Positions 6,913 through 14,106 of a DNA stretch of 18,996 bases are shown here, one piece after another; the first letter of the stretch is position 1, and the number at the start of each line of letters is the position of its first letter. The position numbers and the translations under genes were made by a program. The notes beneath the pieces are model-generated. The model worked only from the letters and a program-made list of their open reading frames with translations. It did no database searches and had not been told where the DNA came from. Source of the stretch: an uncultured Collinsella sp. (GTDB taxonomy: Bacteria > Actinomycetota > Coriobacteriia > Coriobacteriales > Coriobacteriaceae); NCBI GenBank assembly GCA_902495545.1, contig CABUXM010000039.1, forward strand, positions 1-18,996, written 5' to 3'.

Positions 6913-8472
6913 ATGACTAATAAGATCGGAAAAAAGCGTAAGATCACATTCTGGACGCGCTTGGGCTTTGGTATGGGCGGTATGCTCAATTCCGGTGCCC
7001 TGACCTTTACGCACAGCTACATGGTGCTGTTCCTGTCCACGGAGTGTGGCCTGTCCGCAGGCGAGGCTGCACTGATCAGCTCGTTTGCCATCTATGTCAA
7101 CGCTATTCTTTGCCCGCTGATGGGCTTTGTGGCCGATAACTTCTATGCCACCAAGATTGGCCGCATCTTTGGTCGTCGTCGTTTCTGGATCTTGCTGGCC
7201 ATCCCGATGATGATCGCCGAGCCGCTCATCTTCGTGGCTACGCCGTTTGGCTTCCCGTACTACTTTGTGCTGTACCTGATCTACAACGTCGCGTATACGT
7301 TCTGCACCGCCAACCTGTCGCCGCTTACCATCGAGATGACCGACGACTTCAAGGAGCGTACGTACCTCACCGGCTACAAGCATCTCTTTGGTAACGCCGC
7401 CGGCTTCCTGATGGCTGCACTTGTGGGCTTCGGCTTTGGCACCTTCGGCGAGACCAACCCGTTCAGCTACTTCATCATCGCTACGATCAACGCTTCGGTC
7501 ATGGCAATCTCGCTGCTTTGTGTGTACCTGTCCACGTGGGAGCACACCCCCGAGGAGGTCGCTCAGGAGAAGATCGAGAGCGTCGGCGAGGGTATCAAGA
7601 AGTTCTTCATCGACGTCGTCTCCACCTTCCGCAACAAGTCCTTCCGCAAGGTTCTGTACGCACAGGTCTCCACAAAGCTCGCTGCTGCCTGCTGGTCTGC
7701 CTGCCTGTCCTTCTTCATCGTCTACTGCCTGCAGATTCCTAAGTCCTACGAGTCCGTGATGGAGATGCCTGGCAAGGTCGTCGCTATCGTCTGCACCGCC
7801 ATCTGGGTCGCTCTCATGGCCAAGAAGGGCTTCCACAAGTCTTGGTACCTCGCAAATGTCGGTTGCGCTGCGTGCATCATCGCCTACAACTACTTCGCCT
7901 TTGGTCAGATCAATGGCACCTCCACGGTCGCCATCGCCATGATCGCCTACCCCATCATCTTCGCCATCTGGAAGTTCTTCTACGTCGGCTTCCAGTACCT
8001 GCCCGATGTTCTGCTCAACTACATCCCCGATGTCGATGAGCTCATCACCCTGCGTCGTCGCGAGGGCATCTACAGCTCCGCTCAGCAGCTCTGCCAGCAG
8101 ATCGCCCAGGCTATCGCCGTCAACGTGTGGGCTATCGTCCTTGCTGCCTCCGGCTTCATTCAGACCGCCGGCAATAGCGACGCCGTGACCCAGCCCGCTA
8201 CCGTGCCTCTGTATATCTGCGGCTACATGATCATCGGCTGCGCCGGCTTCTTCCTGCTTGCGGCCGTCCTTGCCCGCGGCATCAAGATCGACAAGGAGCA
8301 GTGCGACATCCTTTGCGACGAGATTCACCGCGTCAAGGAGGGTGGCAAGATGGCCGACGTCAAGCCCGAGGTCAAGGCGCTTTGCGAGGAGCTCTCCGGC
8401 TTTAAGTACGAGGACTGCTTTGCCCACAACAACGTTGGCTTCCAGGACGGTAGCGTAACCCCCGCCGAGTAA
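6913..8472 (+). CDS. GPH/MFS-type sugar (uronide) cation symporter
   Basis: A 519-residue polytopic membrane protein of the glycoside-pentoside-hexuronide family within the major facilitator superfamily. About twelve hydrophobic segments run from residue 18 to 465. The family loop is visible as KIGRIFGRRRFWIL after the second helices, and the N-terminal part has RLGFGMGGMLNSGALTF. A hydrophilic tail of roughly 55 residues follows the last helix; it contains several Cys but is not a PTS IIA domain. The likely substrate is galacturonate or short galacturonides, judged only from neighbours and from the shared operators. AGAGGGAG at 6901-6908 sets the start at 6913; an ATG at 6862, 17 codons upstream, lacks a comparable site. 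A terminator at 8497-8540 separates it from the GH28 gene. Confidence 0.88.
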   Translation: MTNKIGKKRKITFWTRLGFGMGGMLNSGALTFTHSYMVLFLSTECGLSAGEAALISSFAIYVNAILCPLMGFVADNFYATKIGRIFGRRRFWILLAIPMMIAEPLIFVATPFGFPYYFVLYLIYNVAYTFCTANLSPLTIEMTDDFKERTYLTGYKHLFGNAAGFLMAALVGFGFGTFGETNPFSYFIIATINASVMAISLLCVYLSTWEHTPEEVAQEKIESVGEGIKKFFIDVVSTFRNKSFRKVLYAQVSTKLAAACWSACLSFFIVYCLQIPKSYESVMEMPGKVVAIVCTAIWVALMAKKGFHKSWYLANVGCAACIIAYNYFAFGQINGTSTVAIAMIAYPIIFAIWKFFYVGFQYLPDVLLNYIPDVDELITLRRREGIYSSAQQLCQQIAQAIAVNVWAIVLAASGFIQTAGNSDAVTQPATVPLYICGYMIIGCAGFFLLAAVLARGIKIDKEQCDILCDEIHRVKEGGKMADVKPEVKALCEELSGFKYEDCFAHNNVGFQDGSVTPAE

Positions 8473-8496
8473 GGCCGACATATCGTCCAAATCACA

Positions 8497-8540
8497 GGGC
8501 CGTGCCACCGGAATTCCGCCGGCAGGCACGGCCCTTTTTT
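8497..8540 (+). terminator. Intrinsic terminator after the transporter gene
   Basis: GGGCCGTGCC at 8497-8506 pairs with GGCACGGCCC at 8525-8534; an inner CCGG/CCGG pair adds to the stem, and TTTTTT follows at 8535-8540. GH28 begins only 48 bases later, so read-through or a second promoter is needed (TACAAT at 8548-8553 is a possible -10 without a clear -35). Confidence 0.9.
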
Positions 8541-8587
8541 AACAGCGTACAATTTGCCTTTAGAGCATCTTTTTGAGGGAGAAATCC

Positions 8588-10183
8588 ATGGAGACGAACG
8601 TTATCTGGCGCAACGCCCGCGCGGCCGTGATCGAGCTTGACGACGGCGGCTACTTTACCTGTGCCGATACGTGGGAGATCTTTGTCAACGACGAGCCCGC
8701 CGGTACCACGAATACGGTCGAGACCTATGTCGACGGCCTGATCCCCGGCAAGCGCAACCTGGTTCGTTTTGTTTGTGGCGAGCGTGAGCTGAGCGTAGGT
8801 GTCACCACGCCGGCTGAGCCCTTTACCATCAACGTTCGCGACTGTGGCGCCAAGGGCGATGCCGAGCACGACGACACCACCAACATCCAGGCTGCCATCA
8901 TGGCCTGCCCCAAGGGCGGGCGCGTGCTGATCCCCGCCGGTAGTTATCGCATCAAGTCCCTCTTCCTTAAGAGCAATATCAACATCGAGCTCGCCGAGGG
9001 AGCGGTGCTGTTGGCCCGTCACGATCGCGCGGCGCTTGCCTACATTCCGGGCACGGTCACAGGCGACGAGGGCGCCGGGCATGCCGGCACCGATATGCTG
9101 CCCCTGGGCCGCTGGGAGGGCGAGAGTTTCTCGACCTACTGCTCTACCTTTACGGGTCTGAGCGTGCACGACGTGTGCATCTATGGTCGTGGTGCCATCG
9201 ACGGTCAGACCGATTTTGCCGAGGACAACTGGTGGAACAAGGACTTTAAGAACATCTTTCGCCCGGAGGAGGGCCGCGAGGTCGCCCGCCCGCGCATGAT
9301 TTTCCTGTCCGAGTGCCAAAACGTGAGCTTGGCCGGCTTCACCGTCCGCAACAGCCCGGCGTGGAACATCCACCCCATCCTGTGCGAGCACGTCGATGCG
9401 CTCTGCCTGTCCATCGAGGGCCCCAAGAACTCCCACAACACCGACGGTTTCGATCCCGAGAGCTGCGGCTTTGTCCGCATCCTTGGCTGTCAGTTCTCGG
9501 TGGGCGACGACTGCATCGCCATCAAGAGCGGCAAGCTGGGCATTGAGCCCGAGCTTCGTCCCGCCACGCACGACGTGCTGATCTCTCACTGCTACATGCA
9601 CGATGGTCACGGCGCCGTGGTCCTGGGTTCAGAGGCTGCCGGCGGCATCAAGGACCTTACCGTGAGCAAGTGCCTCTTTGAGCGCACCGACCGCGGCCTG
9701 CGCGTCAAGACCCGCCGCGGGCGCGGCAAGGATGCCGTCAACGAGGGCATTACCTTTGAGCACATTCGCATGGATGAGGTGCTCACGCCCTTCGTGGTCA
9801 ACTCCTTCTACTTCTGCGACAAGGACGGCAAGACCGATTACGTGCAGTCTCGCGAGACGCTGCCTGTCGACGACCGCACGCCCGGCTTTGGTGCCACGAC
9901 GTTTTGCGATATCGAGGCCACTAACTGCCACGCGGCCGCTGCCTACATCACGGGCCTGCCCGAGAGTAAAGTAACGCGCCTGACGTTCCAGGATGTCCAC
10001 GTGACCTTCGCGCCGGATGCCGAGCCCTTTGTCCCGGCCATGGCCTGCGGCGTTGAGCCCATGGTGTGTCAGGGCATCATTGCGCAAAACGTCAAGGTAC
10101 TCGATCTGCAAAATGTGGTGATCGAGGGCCAGGACGGCGAGGAACTGCAGCTCCAGAACGTCGACAAGGTTGTCCGTTCCTAA
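8588..10183 (+). CDS. Glycoside hydrolase family 28, exo-polygalacturonase-like
   Basis: A 531-residue GH28 protein. Residues 1-80 form a beta-rich, fibronectin-like N-terminal part; the right-handed beta-helix begins at FTINVRDCGAKGD (about residue 79) and runs to the end. All four GH28 signature blocks are present: NTDGFD (Asp286), GDDC (Asp307 and Asp308), GHG (His341) and RVK (Arg372 and Lys374). The family hydrolyses alpha-1,4-galacturonan or rhamnogalacturonan with inversion. There is no signal peptide, so it should act on imported oligogalacturonides in the cytoplasm, releasing galacturonate for UxaC. An exo mode is suggested by the N-terminal domain but is not proven. The start has GAGGGAG at 8575-8581, six bases from the ATG; a TTG 15 bases upstream is rejected. 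No operator lies directly in front. Confidence 0.92.
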   Translation: METNVIWRNARAAVIELDDGGYFTCADTWEIFVNDEPAGTTNTVETYVDGLIPGKRNLVRFVCGERELSVGVTTPAEPFTINVRDCGAKGDAEHDDTTNIQAAIMACPKGGRVLIPAGSYRIKSLFLKSNINIELAEGAVLLARHDRAALAYIPGTVTGDEGAGHAGTDMLPLGRWEGESFSTYCSTFTGLSVHDVCIYGRGAIDGQTDFAEDNWWNKDFKNIFRPEEGREVARPRMIFLSECQNVSLAGFTVRNSPAWNIHPILCEHVDALCLSIEGPKNSHNTDGFDPESCGFVRILGCQFSVGDDCIAIKSGKLGIEPELRPATHDVLISHCYMHDGHGAVVLGSEAAGGIKDLTVSKCLFERTDRGLRVKTRRGRGKDAVNEGITFEHIRMDEVLTPFVVNSFYFCDKDGKTDYVQSRETLPVDDRTPGFGATTFCDIEATNCHAAAAYITGLPESKVTRLTFQDVHVTFAPDAEPFVPAMACGVEPMVCQGIIAQNVKVLDLQNVVIEGQDGEELQLQNVDKVVRS

Positions 10184-10198
10184 CTCGGGTTGATGACC

Positions 10199-10235
10199 AG
10201 GGCTGCATTGTCGGATAAATCGGCAATGCAGCCCT
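10199..10235 (+). terminator. Hairpin after GH28, possible weak terminator
   Basis: GGGCTGCATTG at 10200-10210 pairs perfectly with CAATGCAGCCC at 10224-10234 around a 13-nt loop; an outer A-T pair extends it. Only TTG follows, so it may be a leaky terminator or an mRNA-stabilising hairpin. Confidence 0.6.
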
Positions 10236-10287
10236 TGTGCGATACGGCCGTGTGCGCTGCGCTACGCATCATGGTGAAAGGGAATAC

Positions 10288-11097
10288 ATGCTCAATAAAA
10301 CGATTCCTGTCGGGGTCGATGGCTCGTCTGCCACGATTACGTCTTATGTTTTTGCCCCGACCGAAGATGCTTATGCTTTAAAACCGCTGCCTGCAGTTGT
10401 GGTCGTGCCAGGAGGCGGCTACGATCACGTTTCGCCGCGCGAAGGCGAGCCGGTAGCGCTCCGTTTGTTGGCGATGGGCTACCAAGCGTTTGTACTGAAC
10501 TATTCGGTTGCTCCGGCTGTCTATCCGCTGGCATTGCAAGAACTCGCGCGGGCGGTCGATACCGTCCGAAGCCATGCGGCAGAGTACTGTGTCGATCCTG
10601 ATCGGATTACGGTCATGGGTTTTTCGGCCGGTGGGCATCTAGTTGGCTTGCTCGGGGCGCTTTGGGACCAACCCTGGCTTGCAGAGTCGATTTCGGCATC
10701 GCCTGAGTCGATTCGGCCTGACACACTTTGCTTGGGCTATCCGGTCGTAAGCTCGGGGGCCTATGCTCATCGTGGTTCGTTTGAACACCTAACGGGTGCC
10801 GATGGCGCTTTAGCTCAAAAGTTGTCGATCGAGAATATGGTGGGCGATGGCTTCCCCCGTACGTTCTTGTGGCATACCGCCGAGGATGCATCGGTACCAG
10901 TTCAAAATAGCCTCCTTCTTGCGCAGGCTCTTGCCGACCACGGGATTGGCTTTAGCCTACATGTCTTTCCGCATGGAAAGCATGGGGCATCGCTCGCCAC
11001 GGCCCAAACGGCATTTAAGGGCTGCGCCGAGCATATTCAGCCACAGGTTCAGGGCTGGCCTGAACAGTTCGTTGCATGGGAGCGTGATGGACGATGA
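10288..11097 (+). CDS. Alpha/beta-hydrolase, probable carbohydrate acetylesterase
   Basis: A 269-residue alpha/beta-hydrolase of the Aes/BD-FAE-like esterase type. The oxyanion-hole block is PGGGYDHVSP (residues 41-50), the nucleophile elbow GFSAGG has Ser113, and the remaining triad candidates are Asp200 in HTAEDASVP and His229 or His232 in FPHGKHGA. No signal peptide is present. Family relatives remove acetyl groups from plant oligosaccharides; in this context acetylated galacturonides are likely, but substrate cannot be read from sequence. AAAGGGA at 10277-10283 supports the ATG at 10288; an in-frame GTG at 10237 has no such site. The stop overlaps the next start as ATGA at 11094-11097, so the two are translationally coupled. 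Codon use shifts here towards GCG, TCG and GAT compared with uxaC. Confidence 0.85.
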   Translation: MLNKTIPVGVDGSSATITSYVFAPTEDAYALKPLPAVVVVPGGGYDHVSPREGEPVALRLLAMGYQAFVLNYSVAPAVYPLALQELARAVDTVRSHAAEYCVDPDRITVMGFSAGGHLVGLLGALWDQPWLAESISASPESIRPDTLCLGYPVVSSGAYAHRGSFEHLTGADGALAQKLSIENMVGDGFPRTFLWHTAEDASVPVQNSLLLAQALADHGIGFSLHVFPHGKHGASLATAQTAFKGCAEHIQPQVQGWPEQFVAWERDGR

Positions 11098-13283
11098 GCG
11101 AAAGTATCTATACGCTGCGCGTTTCGAGGGCTGCGGCAGGAGCGTATCCAACGATTTCCGATGCCTTGGCGGCAGCCGATCAGCTCTATCCGGATGCCGA
11201 GCAACCGGTGATGATTCGCGTCGAGCCGGGTGAGTACCGCGAGCGGGTCGAGATTCGTCGCCCGCATGTGACGATTGAGGGAGAGACGGCCGATAGCGTG
11301 CGTATCATGGGCGGCCTGGGTGCCAAGATGCCTTCGGAGGACGGCTCGGGCATCGACGGAATGCTCGGCACCTTTAGGACCTATACCGTTTCGGTCGATG
11401 CCGACGACGTGCGGCTCGAGAACCTAACGATCGTAAATGATGCCGGCGATGGGCGCGAGGTCGGTCAGGCGATTGCCCTGTATGCCGATGGCGACCGTCT
11501 GGTTGTCGATGCCTGCTGCATTAAGGGGCACCAGGACACACTGTTTTTGGGTCCGCTGCCGCCGCATGAGGTCAAACCGGGCGGGTTCATAGGACCCAAA
11601 CAGTATGCGCCGCGCCGGGTGGGGCGCCAATATTTCCGACGTTGCCGGATCGAGGGCGATGTCGACTTTATCTTTGGCGGCGCGCGTGCCTACTTTGAGG
11701 GGTGCGAGATTCGCTCGCTCAACCGCGATATGGATGTCAACGGGTATGTAACGGCAGCCTCCACGCCTAAAGGCGAGCCGTACGGATTTGTGTTTCATGG
11801 TTGTTCGTTTACAGCTCCGGATGGCGTGGCGCCGGATTCGGTCTACCTGGGCCGTCCTTGGCGCGAATGGGCGCAAACTGCGCTGATCGATTGTTGGCTA
11901 GGGCGACATATCAAGCGCGAAGGCTGGTGGGATTGGAATAAACCGGCGGCGCACAACTGCGCGCAGTATGCTGGCGCGATTCTGTATGGGCCGGCGGGCG
12001 ATACTACCGGCTGGGTGCCGTGGGCGAATGAACTCGATGTGATGGCTGCCGCCGGGTACGCTCGCGAGCAGGTGCTTGCCGGTGTGGATGGCTGGGATCC
12101 CGAGGGCGGCGACGGTGATGCGGTGGAGACGGCTGGGCTATCTGCCAATGGTCGCACCGTGCACATCGAGACGTACTGCGAAGACGAGCCTGCGCTGCGT
12201 GCCCGGCTGAAGCGCGAGGGGCGCTCGGCGGCATTTGCGGGCAAGACTCCTGCAGATTTTGAGGCGTGGAAGATTGCGACCAGGACTCGTCTGTACGATG
12301 TTTTGGGCCTTTCGCTTATGGACCGCGTCCCGATTGAGATTCGTGAGCTCAGCCGCGTGCGGGTTGCCGGCGGCATTGTGCGTACTCATGCGATGCTGCA
12401 GGTTGAGCACGATGTGTGGATGTCGTTTTACCTGTTGGAGCCGTCTCATCCGAAGCTTGATGGACGGGGGCTTAAGCGTTGCTATATCTGCCCGCATGGC
12501 CATCAGGGAGCAGGCGCCGCAAGTGTTGCGGGCGTGACGGGCGTGCCGGCGGTCGATGATGCTGTGCGTAAGTTCAATTACGACTACGGTCTACGTTTGG
12601 CGCGTATGGGTTACGTGACCGTCTGCCCCGACGCACGCGGTTGGGGACACCGTCGTGACTGGAAGGGTCAGGGCGATGACGAGAACAGCTTTCTGCGCGG
12701 CACGTGCCTAAACCAGGCGCGCATGGCCGAGCCGCTGGGACTTACCGTTGCGGGCCTCAACGCCTGGGATAACATGCGTCTGATCGATTACCTAGAGGCG
12801 CGCGGCGACATTGCCATGGACGACCTGGGCTGTTTTGGCTTTTCGGGTGGCGGCTACATGACGTTGTACCTGGCCGCACTCGACCCGCGTGTGCGCAAGG
12901 CGTTTGTCTCGGGCTATCTGTATGGTGTCGGTGATTCGCTGCTGCATCTCAATGGCAATTGCAGCTGCAACTACACACCCGGACTTTGGCGCTTACTCGA
13001 CATGGGCGATATTGCCTCGCTCATCGCGCCGCATCCGCTGTTGGTGCAGAGCTGCGAAGAGGATCATCTGAACGGTGCGCGCGGGCTGAAAAATGTTGAC
13101 GAGCAGCTCAAGATCGTGCGCGATGCCTACAAGTTGCTGGGTCGCAGAGATGGCCTGCGGCACGAGGTGTGTCCGGGTGAACACCATCTGGGCGTGGCAC
13201 ATCTTGCCGAGGATATCGAATGGCTCGATTCGCACGTTGCGGAATGCGCCCCCGTGCATAGCCCCTCGGCATGCTGCGAATAA
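11094..13283 (+). CDS. Pectin methylesterase (CE8) fused to an alpha/beta-hydrolase
   Basis: A 729-residue two-domain esterase. The N-terminal half (about 1-335) is a CE8 pectinesterase beta-helix with the catalytic blocks GHQDTLF (Gln147, Asp148), GDVDFIFGG (Asp191) and YLGRPWR (Arg254, Trp256); it would release methanol from methylated galacturonides. The C-terminal half (about 345-729) is an alpha/beta-hydrolase resembling the acetyl-xylan-esterase or dienelactone-hydrolase-like group, with CPDARGWG, a nucleophile elbow GFSGGGY (Ser584), Asp657 in SCEEDHLN and His697 or His698 in GEHHLG. There is no secretion signal, so both activities should be cytoplasmic. The combination suggests removal of methyl and acetyl (or another ester) from the same fragment. 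It is coupled to the upstream esterase by a 4-bp ATGA overlap. Substrate of the C-terminal domain is unknown. Confidence 0.9.
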   Translation: MSESIYTLRVSRAAAGAYPTISDALAAADQLYPDAEQPVMIRVEPGEYRERVEIRRPHVTIEGETADSVRIMGGLGAKMPSEDGSGIDGMLGTFRTYTVSVDADDVRLENLTIVNDAGDGREVGQAIALYADGDRLVVDACCIKGHQDTLFLGPLPPHEVKPGGFIGPKQYAPRRVGRQYFRRCRIEGDVDFIFGGARAYFEGCEIRSLNRDMDVNGYVTAASTPKGEPYGFVFHGCSFTAPDGVAPDSVYLGRPWREWAQTALIDCWLGRHIKREGWWDWNKPAAHNCAQYAGAILYGPAGDTTGWVPWANELDVMAAAGYAREQVLAGVDGWDPEGGDGDAVETAGLSANGRTVHIETYCEDEPALRARLKREGRSAAFAGKTPADFEAWKIATRTRLYDVLGLSLMDRVPIEIRELSRVRVAGGIVRTHAMLQVEHDVWMSFYLLEPSHPKLDGRGLKRCYICPHGHQGAGAASVAGVTGVPAVDDAVRKFNYDYGLRLARMGYVTVCPDARGWGHRRDWKGQGDDENSFLRGTCLNQARMAEPLGLTVAGLNAWDNMRLIDYLEARGDIAMDDLGCFGFSGGGYMTLYLAALDPRVRKAFVSGYLYGVGDSLLHLNGNCSCNYTPGLWRLLDMGDIASLIAPHPLLVQSCEEDHLNGARGLKNVDEQLKIVRDAYKLLGRRDGLRHEVCPGEHHLGVAHLAEDIEWLDSHVAECAPVHSPSACCE

Positions 13284-13330
13284 ACGGTACGTTCCTGTAT
13301 GACCGCCGATGGGCGGATGAGGAGAAGATT

Positions 13331-13999
13331 ATGGAAACGAAGAGCTTGAGTGAATCGACCATTTGCTGCTTTGGCGACTCAACGACCTGGGGCGACAACG
13401 GCTGCGGTGGGGGAGGTAACGACATCTCGTGGACCTCGCATTTGGGCGCGTTGCTGGGAGGCGCGGTCATCGAGAACTTTGGCATCAAGGGTTCGCGTAT
13501 CGCCATCAAGGCCGACCGTACCGATTCGTTTGTCGAGCGCCTTGACGGTATCGACGATGCGGCCGATGTCTATGTTGTCTTTGGCGGCGTCAACGACTTT
13601 AGCCGCAACGTGCCGCTTGGAGAGCTGGGCAGCACGGACGTGCACGAGTTCTATGGTGCACTCGATTACCTGATCCGCACCATCACGGCGCGCTCACCTC
13701 AGGCAAAGCTCGTGTTTATGACGCCGTGCAAGACGAGCGGTAAGCACGAGAAGGATATCCCGGCAAGCGATGAGCTCAATCACCTGGGGTTGACGCAGGT
13801 CGCCTACGTAAAGGCGATGCTCGAGGTCTGTGACCGCTACTCCGTGCCGGTGATTGACCTGTATGCGCAAAGCGGTATCAGCCCGTTTTTGCCGGAGCAC
13901 CGCGAGCTCTATATGCCGGACGGTCTGCACTACAGCCCGGCTGGCTATGAGCGCCTGGCGCATCGCATCGCCGCGGGTCTCACCGCCGTTTGCCGCTAA
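13331..13999 (+). CDS. SGNH/GDSL-family esterase
   Basis: A 222-residue SGNH hydrolase. Block I is CCFGDSTTWGD with nucleophile Ser17, block III is FGGVND (Gly86, Asn88), and block V is DGLHYSPAGYE with Asp197 and His200. This size and the GDST start resemble rhamnogalacturonan acetylesterases of the CE12-like group, but many SGNH enzymes share these motifs. No signal peptide is seen, so a cytoplasmic role on imported oligosaccharides is likely. GAGGAG at 13319-13324 supports the ATG at 13331; an ATG at 13271 would overlap the end of the preceding gene and has no good ribosome site. It sits 47 bases after the pectinesterase fusion and is probably co-transcribed. A large palindrome containing an operator follows. 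Confidence 0.85.
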   Translation: METKSLSESTICCFGDSTTWGDNGCGGGGNDISWTSHLGALLGGAVIENFGIKGSRIAIKADRTDSFVERLDGIDDAADVYVVFGGVNDFSRNVPLGELGSTDVHEFYGALDYLIRTITARSPQAKLVFMTPCKTSGKHEKDIPASDELNHLGLTQVAYVKAMLEVCDRYSVPVIDLYAQSGISPFLPEHRELYMPDGLHYSPAGYERLAHRIAAGLTAVCR

Positions 14000-14013
14000 A
14001 AGTCTGCCGTTCG

Positions 14014-14051
14014 CGAGGAATATAGGGTTAACGTTCACCCTATATTCCTCG
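14014..14051. repeat. 38-bp palindrome with an operator at its centre
   Basis: CGAGGAATATAGGGT at 14014-14028 is the exact reverse complement of 14037-14051; the 8-bp core TAACGTTC contains the operator centre, with only one mismatched pair across the whole 38 bp. It lies 15 bases after the SGNH stop. There is no T-tract, so it is probably not a standard terminator. Confidence 0.85.
14026..14039. promoter_or_regulatory. LacI-type operator 1 of GH105
   Basis: GGTTAACGTTCACC, 13 of 14 positions matching the uxaC operator, lies at the exact centre of the larger palindrome. TTCACC at its end can serve as a -35 box. Confidence 0.8.
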
Positions 14052-14064
14052 TTCGCGTTACACT
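14034..14064 (+). promoter_or_regulatory. Probable promoter of GH105
   Basis: TTCACC at 14034-14039, then TACACT at 14059-14064 (19 bp apart; GTTACA at 14057-14062 would give 17). The -10 lies between two operators, repeating the layout at uxaC and the transporter. Confidence 0.45.
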
Positions 14065-14066
14065 AG

Positions 14067-14080
14067 GGGTAACGTTCACC
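14067..14080. promoter_or_regulatory. LacI-type operator 2 of GH105
   Basis: GGGTAACGTTCACC matches at 12 of 14 positions with an intact right half; its centre is 41 bp from operator 1. Confidence 0.72.
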
Positions 14081-14106
14081 TATCGTTTATGTCAGAGGGG
14101 ACAGCA

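Noticed and set aside
6790..8529. Minus-strand open frame of 579 codons opposite the transporter
   Set aside because: Shadow frame; the plus strand encodes a convincing multi-helix GPH transporter.
13176..13185. GGTGAACACC resembling an operator
   Set aside because: Lies within the CE8 fusion reading frame at the conserved GEHH motif and lacks the central AACGTT palindrome.
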